Shown here: one piece after another, positions 1 through 8,560 of the stretch
Layout of the letters: every line of letters begins with the position of its first letter
How positions within the stretch are numbered: the first letter of the stretch is position 1
NCBI RefSeq assembly: GCF_037963865.1
Contig: NZ_CP150170.1
Location: 2,046,001 to 2,110,000, forward strand
Reading direction: 5' to 3'
From: Paenibacillus sp. FSL R10-2734
GTDB lineage: Bacteria; Bacillota; Bacilli; Paenibacillales; Paenibacillaceae
Length of the DNA: 64,000 nt
Program-made: the position numbers and the translations under genes
The notes under the pieces: model-generated
The model's input: the letters and a program-made list of their open reading frames with translations, nothing else
Database searches by the model: none
Told to the model about the DNA's origin: nothing

Positions 1-906
1 ATTGAAGCCGTGGGTGAATCCGCTAAAAAAATGATCGGCCGCACACCAGGAAACATTCGTGCGATCCGTCCAATGAAGGATGGAGTTATCGCTGACTTTG
101 ATACAACGGCTACCATGATTAAATATTTTATTCGTCAAGCACAGAAACAGCGTTCTATGTTCCAACGTCATCCTAATGTAATGGTCTGCGTACCATCCGG
201 CATTACTGCTGTAGAGCAACGTGCTGTAGAAGATGCTACTAGACAAGCTGGTGCTCGCGAAGCTTACATTATCGAGGAGCCTTTTGCTGCAGCGATCGGT
301 GCAGATCTGCCGGTTTGGGAACCAACAGGAAGTATGGTTGTTGATATCGGCGGAGGTACAACTGAAGTCGCTGTAATTTCACTCGGCGGTATTGTTACTA
401 GTCGTTCTGTACGTGTTGCGGGTGATGAAGCGGATGAGTCTATCATTCAGTACATCAAACGTCAGTACAATCTGATGATTGGTGAACGTACTTCGGAACA
501 GCTTAAAATGGATGTGGGTTCTGCCCTGCCACTTGAGAAGGCTGAGACCATGGAAATTCGCGGACGCGATCTCGTAACGGGTCTGCCTAAGACACTTACA
601 ATCACTTCTGACGAGATCTGTGAGGCGTTGTCCGACACAGTGAATTCTATTATTGAAGCTGTTAAAGTAACTTTGGAAAAATGTCCACCGGAGCTTGCAG
701 CAGATATTATGGATCGCGGGATTGTCTTAACAGGTGGAGGCGCCTTGCTTCGTAACTTGGACAAACTGCTTGCACGTGAGACTGGAATGCCAGTTATTGT
801 TGCTGAGAACCCTCTTGATTGTGTAGCTATTGGAACAGGAAAGGCGCTTGAAAATATTCATTTGTTCAAGAGTCGCAGCAGTTCCAGTCTTCGCTCTAAG
901 AGATAA
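1..906 (+). CDS. mreB: Rod-shape-determining actin homologue MreB (5'-truncated by window edge)
   Basis: This is the C-terminal ~301 residues of MreB, the bacterial actin that polymerises under the membrane and directs lateral cell-wall synthesis. The open frame runs from base 1; roughly the first 40 residues lie outside the window, and the GTG at position 10 is not the real start. The actin-fold nucleotide motifs are visible: DIGGGTTEVAVIS in the middle and VLTGGGALL near the C-terminus. mreC and mreD follow on the same strand, the usual mreBCD arrangement, and minCD come next as in Bacillus. Identification is firm; only the N-terminus is missing. Confidence 0.97.
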   Translation: MEAVGESAKKMIGRTPGNIRAIRPMKDGVIADFDTTATMIKYFIRQAQKQRSMFQRHPNVMVCVPSGITAVEQRAVEDATRQAGAREAYIIEEPFAAAIGADLPVWEPTGSMVVDIGGGTTEVAVISLGGIVTSRSVRVAGDEADESIIQYIKRQYNLMIGERTSEQLKMDVGSALPLEKAETMEIRGRDLVTGLPKTLTITSDEICEALSDTVNSIIEAVKVTLEKCPPELAADIMDRGIVLTGGGALLRNLDKLLARETGMPVIVAENPLDCVAIGTGKALENIHLFKSRSSSSLRSKR

Positions 907-967
907 GCCTATGTATTGCCACTTGTGTACGTCAACCCTGTTATGGGAGAAATACTGTTGTTAGAGG

Positions 968-1846
968 GTGTTGAAACTGTTTAAACTCTTAAGCAATAAA
1001 CGTTTGTTTATTCTGTTGATTACACTGGTGCTGTTCATTGTGGTGATGGGCTTCAGCTTGGCATCAAGGAGCAAATTGTCCTGGCCGGAGAATTTTCTTA
1101 GAGATACGACTGGTTTCGTGCAAAAAATGTTCTACAAGCCCGCTGGATATGTAGCGGGCTTGTTTGAAGATATCGGAAATCTGAAAGATCTTGCTGAGGA
1201 AAATGAGCAACTGAAGATTCTAGCTGCCCAATATGCGCGTGATAAAGCCCAGTATAACTTCATTCAGGCACGGAATGATTCGTTGGAGGAAAAATGGAAG
1301 TTTACTGAAGAACAGAAGAAATTGTATAAATATGATTATCATATAGCGCAGGTAATAAGCCAGACTACAGAACCAAGCAATAGTACAATTGTAATCGATT
1401 TAGGTTCAAAGGATGGCGTTAGACCAAATATGTCCGTAATTTCTGTTGAAGGTTTGGTGGGCGTTATAAGCCAGGTCAGCAATTTCACTTCTACTGTGAA
1501 GCTTATGACCATGATGGATACCAATGATCCTAATTCCCAGCCGCCTATTGCGGCAACTGCCTTAAATAAAGAGGGGAAGTCTTTTGGTATGATTGAGAGC
1601 TATAATCCAAAGACAAATAGAATGCTGATGACTAAAATTCCACCGGGCGATCCGATTGCAAAGGATGATGTAATTGTTTCCTCCGGAATTGGGGGATTGT
1701 ATCCGCGAGGATTGACCATCGGTACGGTTGATAGCGTTGAGGTTGGTGAATTTGGATTAACCTCTACAGCAGTGATTAAGCCTTCAGCAGAATTTCAGGA
1801 CTGGAAAGAGCTGATTGTTGTTTATACGGAGGAGCGTGCTGAATAG
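968..1846 (+). CDS. mreC: Rod-shape-determining protein MreC
   Basis: MreC is a bitopic membrane protein that links MreB filaments to the elongasome outside the membrane. The 292-residue product has a short cytoplasmic N-terminus, a transmembrane helix at about residues 13-32, a coiled-coil stretch (about 65-115, rich in E, K and Q) and the beta-barrel MreC domain, with the typical VIDLGSKDGV segment. Start choice is uncertain: GTG at 968 or TTG at 971, both next to an AGAGGG ribosome-binding sequence. The stop codon overlaps the mreD start region, indicating translational coupling. Confidence 0.95.
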   Translation: MLKLFKLLSNKRLFILLITLVLFIVVMGFSLASRSKLSWPENFLRDTTGFVQKMFYKPAGYVAGLFEDIGNLKDLAEENEQLKILAAQYARDKAQYNFIQARNDSLEEKWKFTEEQKKLYKYDYHIAQVISQTTEPSNSTIVIDLGSKDGVRPNMSVISVEGLVGVISQVSNFTSTVKLMTMMDTNDPNSQPPIAATALNKEGKSFGMIESYNPKTNRMLMTKIPPGDPIAKDDVIVSSGIGGLYPRGLTIGTVDSVEVGEFGLTSTAVIKPSAEFQDWKELIVVYTEERAE

Positions 1847-2376
1847 TGAATATGCGCAGATCTGTTCTTATTCTGTTACTGTTCCTCTTATTTATTCTGG
1901 AGGGAACCATTCTGCCTTGGCTGATTCCAGATGTTTGGCAGATGCGAATTATTCCGAATCTAGTGTTTGTTGTATTATTGTTCGTGGCTGTATATCATCA
2001 TCGTCATTCAGCACTTTTGCTGGGTCTAACTTTCGGAATGTTACATGATGTCGTTTTTTATGGCAGAATTCTAGGAGCACATTCTTTTGCGATGGGTCTG
2101 TCGGCGTATTTAATCGGCCTTCTGTTTCAGACTCCACGTGCTCCACTGCCTCTTATGATGACTGTGATTCTGCTCGGAAGCTTACTAGAGGATAGTGTGT
2201 TATTTGGTATTTATAGTGTATTCAATCTCAATCAGGAACCCTATAGCTGGGCGATTTTGGATCATATGCTGCCAACGATGCTCTTTCATTTTGCTATCGC
2301 TCTGATCCTCTACATACCGCTAAGGCGCCAGCTTGAGCTGATCAAGAAAGAGAAGAGTAAAGAGGAAGCGGCATAA
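1846..2376 (+). CDS. mreD: Rod-shape-determining protein MreD
   Basis: MreD is a small polytopic membrane protein of the elongasome. The product of 176 residues is almost entirely hydrophobic, with about five or six predicted membrane segments (LILLLFLLFILEG, LVFVVLLFVAVY, LLGLTFGMLHDVVF and others) and a charged C-terminal tail. It starts with GTG overlapping the mreC stop; an in-frame ATG lies six bases downstream and could be used instead. Position directly after mreC and before minC supports the call. Confidence 0.92.
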   Translation: MNMRRSVLILLLFLLFILEGTILPWLIPDVWQMRIIPNLVFVVLLFVAVYHHRHSALLLGLTFGMLHDVVFYGRILGAHSFAMGLSAYLIGLLFQTPRAPLPLMMTVILLGSLLEDSVLFGIYSVFNLNQEPYSWAILDHMLPTMLFHFAIALILYIPLRRQLELIKKEKSKEEAA

Positions 2377-2456
2377 AGAGGCTTTCATTTTCTTTCTTTA
2401 TAAAGCAGGAATTTAAGGGGCCCGGCACGAATGAATGAGGATAGGGGGCCAGGCAT

Positions 2457-3116
2457 ATGACAGTAAAATCCAAGCATGTAAGGATTAAGGGCATCAAGGA
2501 TGGCCTGATATTCCTGCTAGACGACAAGTGTCCCTTCGAAGATCTTCTGAGCGAGCTTCGCTATAAGCTGGAGCACAGCCATCAAAATATTTTGACTGGA
2601 CCGATTGTGCATGTGGACATTAAGCTGGGCAATCGTCCCGTAACTGAGGAAGACAAGGAAGCTGTGCTGGAGATTCTGAAAGGACAGGGAAACCTACTGA
2701 TTCGTTCCATAGAGGCGCTTCCAGTGCCCGGCAGTGAGGATAATGACGCGTTGTTTCTTATGAGTGGAATTCTTCGTTCCGGTCAGGTGCTGCACCATGA
2801 GGGCAATCTTTTATATCTGGGGGATGTGAACCCGGGAGGTACCATAACCTGCTCAGGCGATATCTATATTCTAGGATCACTTAGAGGTATGGCGCATGCT
2901 GGAGTAGATGGTAATGAGGAAGCGATTATCGCTGCTTCTTTAATGTCTCCAACACAATTGCGAATTGCTGATATTATCAGTCGTCCTCCCGATGAGTGGG
3001 AAACCCGAGAAAGCAGTATGGAGTTTGCATATTTAACGAACGGAGCTATGCAAATCGATAAAATTCATAATCTAGTCAAAGTACGTCAGGATTTAAATGT
3101 GTTTAAAGGGGTGTAG
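2457..3116 (+). CDS. minC: Septum site-determining protein MinC
   Basis: MinC inhibits FtsZ ring assembly away from mid-cell and is brought to the membrane by MinD. The 219-residue product has the N-terminal FtsZ-inhibiting domain (about 1-100) and the C-terminal beta-helical domain (about 110-210), with the recognisable HHEGNLLYLGDVNPGG and LGSLRGMAHAG segments that bind MinD. A purine-rich AGGGGG sequence precedes the ATG. The gene is five bases upstream of minD in the same transcription unit. Confidence 0.95.
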   Translation: MTVKSKHVRIKGIKDGLIFLLDDKCPFEDLLSELRYKLEHSHQNILTGPIVHVDIKLGNRPVTEEDKEAVLEILKGQGNLLIRSIEALPVPGSEDNDALFLMSGILRSGQVLHHEGNLLYLGDVNPGGTITCSGDIYILGSLRGMAHAGVDGNEEAIIAASLMSPTQLRIADIISRPPDEWETRESSMEFAYLTNGAMQIDKIHNLVKVRQDLNVFKGV

Positions 3117-3121
3117 CCTCC

Positions 3122-3916
3122 ATGGGAGAAGCGATAGTCGTAACCTCGGGCAAAGGCGGAGTTGGCAAGACAACCACAACAGCCAATATTGGAACCGCAC
3201 TTGCACTGCAGGGCAAAAAAGTATGTCTCGTCGATACCGACATTGGACTGCGTAATCTGGATGTAGTTATGGGGCTTGAGAATCGTATTATTTATGATCT
3301 AGTGGATGTAGCAGAGGGACGTTGTCGACTGAATCAAGCGCTCGTTAAAGATAAACGCTTTGATGAGTTGTATATGTTGCCGGCGGCACAAACGAAGGAT
3401 AAAACAGCTGTCTCTCCTGAACAAGTAAAAGATATCATTCTTGAACTGAAGAAGGAATATGAATATATTCTGATTGATTGTCCAGCAGGGATTGAACATG
3501 GCTTCCGCAATGCGATAGCTGGTGCGGATAAAGCGATCGTGGTTACCACACCAGAGCATGCCGCTGTGCGGGATGCGGATCGTATTATCGGACTGCTCGA
3601 GCAGTCGCATGTGGAATCGCCAAAATTGGTGGTAAATCGTATTCGCCCAGGTCTTGTAAAGTCTGGGGATATGCTTGATATTGAGGATATTTTACAGGTG
3701 CTGAATATTGATCTTATCGGAATTGTTCCGGATGATGAACTGGTTATTAAAGCCGCTAATAGTGGAGAGCCTACAGTTATGAATCCCGATTCGTCAGCAG
3801 CTATTGCCTACCGCAATATTGCACGTCGAATTTTAGGTGATGCTGTACCGCTAATGCAGCTTGATCGGAAACCGGGAGCCTTTAAGAAACTCAAGAAATT
3901 TTTCGGTATGGCTTAA
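3122..3916 (+). CDS. minD: Septum site-determining ATPase MinD
   Basis: MinD is a membrane-associated ParA-family ATPase that recruits MinC and blocks polar division. The 264-residue protein has the deviant Walker A motif KGGVGKTT at about residues 11-18, a Walker B region (ILIDCPAG), and a lysine-rich amphipathic C-terminal membrane-targeting helix (KKLKKFFGMA). Length matches the family. It ends the mre-min gene group and is followed by an intrinsic terminator at 3955. Confidence 0.97.
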   Translation: MGEAIVVTSGKGGVGKTTTTANIGTALALQGKKVCLVDTDIGLRNLDVVMGLENRIIYDLVDVAEGRCRLNQALVKDKRFDELYMLPAAQTKDKTAVSPEQVKDIILELKKEYEYILIDCPAGIEHGFRNAIAGADKAIVVTTPEHAAVRDADRIIGLLEQSHVESPKLVVNRIRPGLVKSGDMLDIEDILQVLNIDLIGIVPDDELVIKAANSGEPTVMNPDSSAAIAYRNIARRILGDAVPLMQLDRKPGAFKKLKKFFGMA

Positions 3917-3954
3917 TTTTGCACCAAGCAATCTTACTATAGAAGCATAAACGG

Positions 3955-3996
3955 TCCCACCACTAGAGAAATCTATGGGTGGGATTTTTTTTTTTT
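3955..3996 (+). terminator. Intrinsic terminator after minD
   Basis: The arms TCCCACC and GGTGGGA, extended by TAG/CTA pairing, enclose a short loop and are followed by a run of twelve T. It lies 39 bases past the minD stop. Confidence 0.9.
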
Positions 3997-4060
3997 GAAA
4001 TATTAGAAAGTAATTGGTTTTCACCTACACGTTTCTAGCATTAAAGTGCTCCGCTTTGGT

Positions 4061-4116
4061 CGGGCTTGTTCTAAAGAGACTTCCGTGCTTCATAAAATGG
4101 AAGTAAAACAAGCCCG
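4061..4116 (+). promoter_or_regulatory. Long hairpin immediately upstream of the spoIVFA ribosome-binding site
   Basis: The outer arms CGGGCTTGTT (4061-4070) and AACAAGCCCG (4107-4116) are perfect 10-bp complements, and an inner pair ACTTCC/GGAAGT continues the stem. The structure ends three bases before the GGAGGGA ribosome-binding sequence of spoIVFA. There is no T-run, so it is not a normal terminator. It may be a leader structure or an RNA-stability element; no known riboswitch class was recognised. Confidence 0.5.
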
Positions 4117-4131
4117 TCCGGAGGGATAAAT

Positions 4132-4995
4132 ATGGATCTGAAATCAGATATCAAGAATCGCCGCAAGGATCGTATTCGTAGTTTGCTGGAGGAAATCCCG
4201 GATATAGAAACGGCGGAGGTGCCTCCGTTATTCGTTATGCCCGAAAAGAGTACGAGCTTCAAGGAGTGGGGAACGGGATTTAAGAAGAATGAGGGGCAAT
4301 CATCTATAGAGCCTGACCCAGAAGTGATGTGGAAAGAGAGACGCGGGGGCTGGGAGGAACCTGGCGGAGGAGGTTCTAATTTTTCTTCCGGTTTTATTCG
4401 ACGGGTTGTAGCCAGTGTGCTTGTGTTTGGAGCGGTATGGGGGATATTTTCGGTTCACCAGCCATGGTCTTATAAAGTTCAAGCTTTTATTAGTGATGCC
4501 TTGAGCAATGACATGGATTTCATAGCAGTACGTGTCTGGTACGAGGAGAATTTTAATGGTGCACCGGCGTTCATTCCGATATTTGGTGACAAAGATGAGC
4601 CTTCTCAAAAGGCAGCAGCTCATCATGACCTTAGCGCTCCGGTAGCCGGAAGCATTGTTCAGCCATTTGCTTCTACGCTAAAAGGTGTGGAAATTATGCC
4701 TCAAATCGATTCAACCTTAAATGTGACGGTGAAGAGTATAGACATGGGACGTGTTCTTTCCATCTCCAAAGAATTGGACGGTGGCATTCGAATTGCGGTT
4801 CAACATTCTGGAGGAATCACAGCAGAATACGGGCATTTAAGCGGCACCAAACTGGAGATTGATGACTGGATTCAAAGTGGAGATGCACTCGGATGGATGC
4901 TGGAGAAAGAGGGATCCTCAGCTCCTACGCTGTTTTTTGCAGTGATGAAAGACAAGACTTATATTGATCCTACAGAAGTGGTATCGTTTGATTAG
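4132..4995 (+). CDS. spoIVFA: Stage IV sporulation protein FA (SpoIVFA), LytM-like
   Basis: SpoIVFA holds the intramembrane protease SpoIVFB in an inactive complex in the outer forespore membrane, together with BofA, until SpoIVB cleaves it. The 287-residue product has a long charged cytoplasmic N-terminus (1-85), one transmembrane helix at about 88-108 (RVVASVLVFGAVWGIF) and a C-terminal M23/LytM-like domain. That domain keeps the YGHLSG segment but lacks the first metal-binding His/Asp motif, so it is probably not an active peptidase. A strong GGAGGGA precedes the ATG. It overlaps the next gene, spoIVFB, as in Bacillus. Confidence 0.9.
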   Translation: MDLKSDIKNRRKDRIRSLLEEIPDIETAEVPPLFVMPEKSTSFKEWGTGFKKNEGQSSIEPDPEVMWKERRGGWEEPGGGGSNFSSGFIRRVVASVLVFGAVWGIFSVHQPWSYKVQAFISDALSNDMDFIAVRVWYEENFNGAPAFIPIFGDKDEPSQKAAAHHDLSAPVAGSIVQPFASTLKGVEIMPQIDSTLNVTVKSIDMGRVLSISKELDGGIRIAVQHSGGITAEYGHLSGTKLEIDDWIQSGDALGWMLEKEGSSAPTLFFAVMKDKTYIDPTEVVSFD

Positions 4996-5830
4996 GATCT
5001 TAGGAATTGACCTGTCACTTCATCCATTGTTCGTAATCATTATGTTGCTCTCTGTACTCACGGGACAATTTCTGGAGCTGCTTACTTTATTTACGATTGT
5101 CCTCATTCATGAGTTAGGACATGTCGTAGCGGCCCTTCTTGTTGGGGCTACAGTCAAGTCGGTTCAGCTTCTTCCGTTTGGTGGAGTTGCGGTGATTGAA
5201 GATCATGGGCGGCTTACAGCTAGTCGTGAGATTGGCATTGCACTTGCCGGTCCACTGCAAAATGGCATCATGATTGTTATGGCTCTTGGTCTCCAGCAAG
5301 CAGGCTACGGCAATCAGGAATTTTTAACCTATTTTATACATGCCAATGCCATTATTGCATTGTTTAATCTTTTACCTGTGCTGCCACTTGACGGAGGAAA
5401 AGTACTTCAGGCTACAGTTAGTCTATTCCTTCCTTACTACTATACTTTGCTGTGGAGCGGACGCGTGAGCATTGCTGCAAGCATTCTTGTGATTGTTTAT
5501 GCGCTGTTGCCCCTTGGGGCGGGTGGAGGTCTGAGGCTGAATATGATCATGATCGGTGCTTTTCTACTGTATTCAAATCTCACGGATCATCGGAATTTAC
5601 CATACAGATTCGTTGCATTTTTGATGAATAGGGAGGCTGTTTATGAGTATCATTTGCGGACAGGAAGTGTGGCTCGTCCAATTGTTGCCTTATCTGCGAA
5701 ACCTTTAGACGCTATATTGCGTCTATTTAAACGTAATCAATATCATTTTATTTATGTGTTAAACGGCAAAGGCAATGTTGTTGCTGTTGTGCCGGAACAG
5801 CGCTTAATATCTACTTACTTCGGAATGTAG
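4988..5830 (+). CDS. spoIVFB: Stage IV sporulation site-2 protease SpoIVFB (M50)
   Basis: SpoIVFB is the intramembrane metalloprotease that processes pro-sigma-K in the mother cell. The zinc-binding HELGH motif lies in the second membrane segment (IVLIHELGHVVAAL), and the third ligand region is NLLPVLPLDGGK. Several further hydrophobic segments follow, and the C-terminus has the CBS-like tail (about the last 60 residues) that senses ATP in B. subtilis. The start is taken as TTG 4988, preceded by AGAAGTGG and giving about 280 residues; a second in-frame TTG at 4964 is possible. The overlap with spoIVFA suggests coupled translation. Confidence 0.93.
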   Translation: MIRILGIDLSLHPLFVIIMLLSVLTGQFLELLTLFTIVLIHELGHVVAALLVGATVKSVQLLPFGGVAVIEDHGRLTASREIGIALAGPLQNGIMIVMALGLQQAGYGNQEFLTYFIHANAIIALFNLLPVLPLDGGKVLQATVSLFLPYYYTLLWSGRVSIAASILVIVYALLPLGAGGGLRLNMIMIGAFLLYSNLTDHRNLPYRFVAFLMNREAVYEYHLRTGSVARPIVALSAKPLDAILRLFKRNQYHFIYVLNGKGNVVAVVPEQRLISTYFGM

Positions 5831-5884
5831 TGTATTTACGCAGAGAATGAGAAGAAATGAATGAACGAAACCAGAGGTGAAGCC

Positions 5885-7126
5885 ATGAAACAGATGATCG
5901 TTCACTGCACGCAGCACATTACCCGAATGGCTCTTCTGGAGAACGGAAGGCTTGTGGAGTACGCGGCTGAGCGCGATCAGCAGCAAGGGCTGGTCGGTAG
6001 TTATTATAAAGGCCGTGTGATTAACGTACTTCCAGGTATGCAGGCTGCTTTTGTTGACATTGGACAGAAGAAGAATGCTTTTTTATATGTTGATGATGTC
6101 TTGCACCCTCATTTGGATAAACAGCCGGATGTGAAGCCCTCTATCGAGACGCTTTTGCAGCCTGGTCAGGATATTGTTGTACAAGTAAGAAAAGAGCCGA
6201 GTGGCGGCAAGGGTGCGCGTGTAACGACCCATTATACATTGCCTGGCCGCTGGATGGTGTATATGCCTTTTGCTGATTACGTTGGTGTCTCCAAAAAAAT
6301 AAGTCGCGATGCAGAACGTAGCCGGCTCAAAGGAATTGGTGATCGGCTGCGAATGAAAGAAGAGGGGCTTATTATGCGGACTGTCTCTCAGGATGAGCCA
6401 CATGAAGCCGTGGAAGGTGATCTTTCATTTCTACGTGCGCAATGGGATAACATTACACGTCGGGCACAAACGGCAGAAGCTCCGGCTTTATTGCATCGTG
6501 ATCTTAGTATTGTTCAACGGTTTATAAGAGATGCATTTAATCCACAGCGCGATCAGTTAATTATTGATTCTCCAGCTGCAGTTAAAGAAGCTACGATATT
6601 TCTAGATGACATGGCACCTGATGGGTACAAGCCTGTAAGTTTGTACAATGGAGCGGAGCCTATTTTTGCAGCTTATGGAGTTCAGGAACAGCTACACAAG
6701 AGCTTCAGCCGCAAGATCACGCTGGCGGGCGGAGCAACCATGATCTGGGATGAGACGGAGGCGCTCACCGTTATTGACGTTAACACCGCGCAATACATTG
6801 GAGGAGCATCGCTTGAAGAGACGGTGACAAATACTAATCTGCTTGCAGCAGAGGAGATCGGTCGTCTAATCCGTTTACGAGATACAGGTGGAATCATTAT
6901 TGTCGACTTTATTGATATGGAGCAAGAGGCACATCGTAAAATGGTTACCGAGCGGCTTGAGAAAGTGATCTGCAAGGATCGAACCAAAACACATATTCTC
7001 GGTTGGACAAGACTTGGACTTCTGGAGATGACCCGGAAGAAGGCAAGACATGATTCAGCCAGCTTCGCACCTATCCTTTGTCAGTGTTGTGGGGGAAGCG
7101 GAAAAGTTGGAGAATGGATGGAATGA
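5885..7126 (+). CDS. rng: Ribonuclease E/G family endoribonuclease
   Basis: This is a metal-dependent endoribonuclease of the RNase E/G family, acting on single-stranded RNA in rRNA processing and mRNA decay. The N-terminal S1 RNA-binding domain spans about residues 30-125. The catalytic-domain aspartates lie in TVIDVNTA and IIVDFIDMEQ, and the zinc-link cysteines in LCQCCGGSG near the C-terminus. The ATG at 5885 has AGAGGTG just upstream, so it is preferred over the in-frame ATG at 5861. At about 413 residues it is RNase G-sized, without the long RNase E scaffold. B. subtilis lacks this family but many Paenibacillus have it. Confidence 0.93.
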   Translation: MKQMIVHCTQHITRMALLENGRLVEYAAERDQQQGLVGSYYKGRVINVLPGMQAAFVDIGQKKNAFLYVDDVLHPHLDKQPDVKPSIETLLQPGQDIVVQVRKEPSGGKGARVTTHYTLPGRWMVYMPFADYVGVSKKISRDAERSRLKGIGDRLRMKEEGLIMRTVSQDEPHEAVEGDLSFLRAQWDNITRRAQTAEAPALLHRDLSIVQRFIRDAFNPQRDQLIIDSPAAVKEATIFLDDMAPDGYKPVSLYNGAEPIFAAYGVQEQLHKSFSRKITLAGGATMIWDETEALTVIDVNTAQYIGGASLEETVTNTNLLAAEEIGRLIRLRDTGGIIIVDFIDMEQEAHRKMVTERLEKVICKDRTKTHILGWTRLGLLEMTRKKARHDSASFAPILCQCCGGSGKVGEWME

Positions 7127-7127
7127 G

Positions 7128-7154
7128 TTGACGATAGGCGATAAGTATGATAAT
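7128..7154 (+). promoter_or_regulatory. Putative sigma-A promoter for rplU operon
   Basis: TTGACG (7128-7133) is followed after 15 bases by GATAAT (7149-7154); alternative -10 readings with TATGAT or TAATAT are possible. It lies at the 3' end of rng and directly before the L21 leader. Confidence 0.5.
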
Positions 7155-7156
7155 AT

Positions 7157-7285
7157 CTTCAAGTGTGTGTTTGATTCATTCGATCCTGCACATGCTGTAA
7201 CCGCTCCGATCGGGTACATAAGTGCAGTTCCCACGGGAATCTGCCACCTAGACTAGGCGAGTCTGAGACATGAGGAGGTGCAAGT
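7157..7285 (+). promoter_or_regulatory. Candidate L21 leader (ribosomal protein autoregulatory RNA)
   Basis: The ~130-base untranslated region before rplU contains GC-rich complementary segments (for example CCGCTCCGATCGGG and GTTCCCACGGGAATC) and ends in GAGGAGGTG, the rplU ribosome-binding site. Firmicutes carry the structured L21_leader family at exactly this position. Assignment rests on position and stem potential, not on a covariance-model match. Confidence 0.55.
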
Positions 7286-7288
7286 AAA

Positions 7289-7600
7289 ATGTATGCAATT
7301 ATCGAAACTGGTGGTAAACAATACAAAGTCCAAGAGGGCGATGTTTTGTTCATTGAGAAGTTGGAAGCTGAAGACGGCGCAAGTGTAACTTTTGACCGTG
7401 TATTGGCTGTTTCTAACGAAGGTGGTCTGACTGCAGGAGCTCCGCTCGTAAGTGGCGCGTCTGTAACAGCTAAAGTCGAGAAACATGGTAAAGGCGCTAA
7501 GGTTGTAGTTTACAAATACAAACCTAAGAAGAACTACCACAAGAAACAAGGCCATCGTCAACCGTACACGAAAGTAACTATCGAGAAGATTCAAGCGTAA
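7289..7600 (+). CDS. rplU: 50S ribosomal protein L21
   Basis: L21 is a large-subunit protein that binds 23S rRNA domain I. The 103-residue product begins MYAIIETGGKQYKVQEGD, the universal L21 start, and has the basic C-terminal region YKPKKNYHKKQGHRQPYT that contacts rRNA. The strong AGGAGGTG lies at 7271. It is followed by prp and rpmA in the conserved operon order. Confidence 0.99.
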   Translation: MYAIIETGGKQYKVQEGDVLFIEKLEAEDGASVTFDRVLAVSNEGGLTAGAPLVSGASVTAKVEKHGKGAKVVVYKYKPKKNYHKKQGHRQPYTKVTIEKIQA

Positions 7601-7612
7601 GAAGGTGCGTGA

Positions 7613-7948
7613 ATGATTAACGTACGGATTACACGATCTTCGGATCTAGGGACTATCGTTGGCTTTGAGGTAAAAGGGCACGCGGGTTATGCAAAGCGTG
7701 GCGAAGATATCGTATGTGCCGGAGTTTCGGCCGTAACGGTTGGAACCGTCAATTCGATTGAGACTTTGACCGGAATCTCCATGGATACGTCCATGAAGAA
7801 CGGATTCCTAAGTGGGACATTAAGTTCCATTGATGATTTCGATACTTCCGCGAAGGTGCAATTGCTGCTTGAATCCATGGTCGTGATGCTAAATGATATC
7901 GCAGAATCATACGGGAAGTATCTTCAAATAGAGCAAGTAAATATTTAA
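7613..7948 (+). CDS. prp: Ribosomal-processing cysteine protease Prp
   Basis: Prp (YsxB in B. subtilis) removes the N-terminal extension of ribosomal protein L27 in Bacillota. The 111-residue product has the family signature GFEVKGHAGYAKRGEDIVCA: the catalytic histidine is in GHAGYA and the catalytic cysteine in DIVCAGVS. It sits between rplU and rpmA, as in other species where L27 carries a cleavable extension. The L27 encoded next has the expected cleavage motif. Confidence 0.96.
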   Translation: MINVRITRSSDLGTIVGFEVKGHAGYAKRGEDIVCAGVSAVTVGTVNSIETLTGISMDTSMKNGFLSGTLSSIDDFDTSAKVQLLLESMVVMLNDIAESYGKYLQIEQVNI

Positions 7949-7965
7949 AGAAGGAGGTTGACAAC

Positions 7966-8277
7966 ATGTTGAAATTGAATCTTCAATTGTTCGCATCGAA
8001 AAAAGGTGTAGGTTCCACAAAGAACGGACGGGATTCCCATTCCAAACGTCTTGGCGTGAAACGTGCTGACGGTCAAGCAGTAACCGGCGGTAACATCTTG
8101 GTTCGTCAACGCGGAACAAAAATTCACCCAGGCACTAACGTAGGCATCGGTAAAGATGATACGTTGTTCGCATTGGTGGATGGCGTAGTGAAGTTCGAAC
8201 GTTGGGGCCGCGATCGCAAAAAAGTGAGCGTATACCCAGTTGATGTCGCTCCGGTAGCAGCGGCACTGGAAGCGTAA
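7966..8277 (+). CDS. rpmA: 50S ribosomal protein L27, with cleavable N-terminal extension
   Basis: L27 reaches the peptidyl-transferase centre with its N-terminus. The 103-residue precursor begins MLKLNLQLFASKKGVG. The LNLQLFA segment matches the site cleaved by Prp, leaving the mature protein starting near SKKGVGSTKNGRDS. Spacing from prp is 17 bases, with an AGGAGG ribosome-binding site. A strong terminator follows. Confidence 0.98.
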   Translation: MLKLNLQLFASKKGVGSTKNGRDSHSKRLGVKRADGQAVTGGNILVRQRGTKIHPGTNVGIGKDDTLFALVDGVVKFERWGRDRKKVSVYPVDVAPVAAALEA

Positions 8278-8303
8278 GCTTACGGAACCATATTTGCATG
8301 TAG

Positions 8304-8336
8304 AAGCCTCCGGCATGAGTGCCGGAGGCTTTTTTG
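8304..8336 (+). terminator. Intrinsic terminator after rpmA
   Basis: AAGCCTCCGGC and GCCGGAGGCTT form an 11-bp stem with a six-base loop, followed by TTTTT. The next ~220 bases up to spo0B hold no gene; a weak TATACT at 8480-8485 may be the spo0B -10 region. Confidence 0.95.
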
Positions 8337-8560
8337 TAGAATATTCAGAATCGTTAGTGGATACCTCTTTGAGCACTTTAGAAACATGTACCTTCAGAGT
8401 TTTAAGAAAGCATAAACATCCTTAGACATATGTGAAATTCTCATGGTTATCTCTGGTGAACTACAGGTAACTGCTGTGTTATACTAGGAAATGGTAATTG
8501 TTGAGGATGGTAATCTAAACGAAGTCATGAATTTTGCGAACTGAGGGACGGGGAGAAAGA

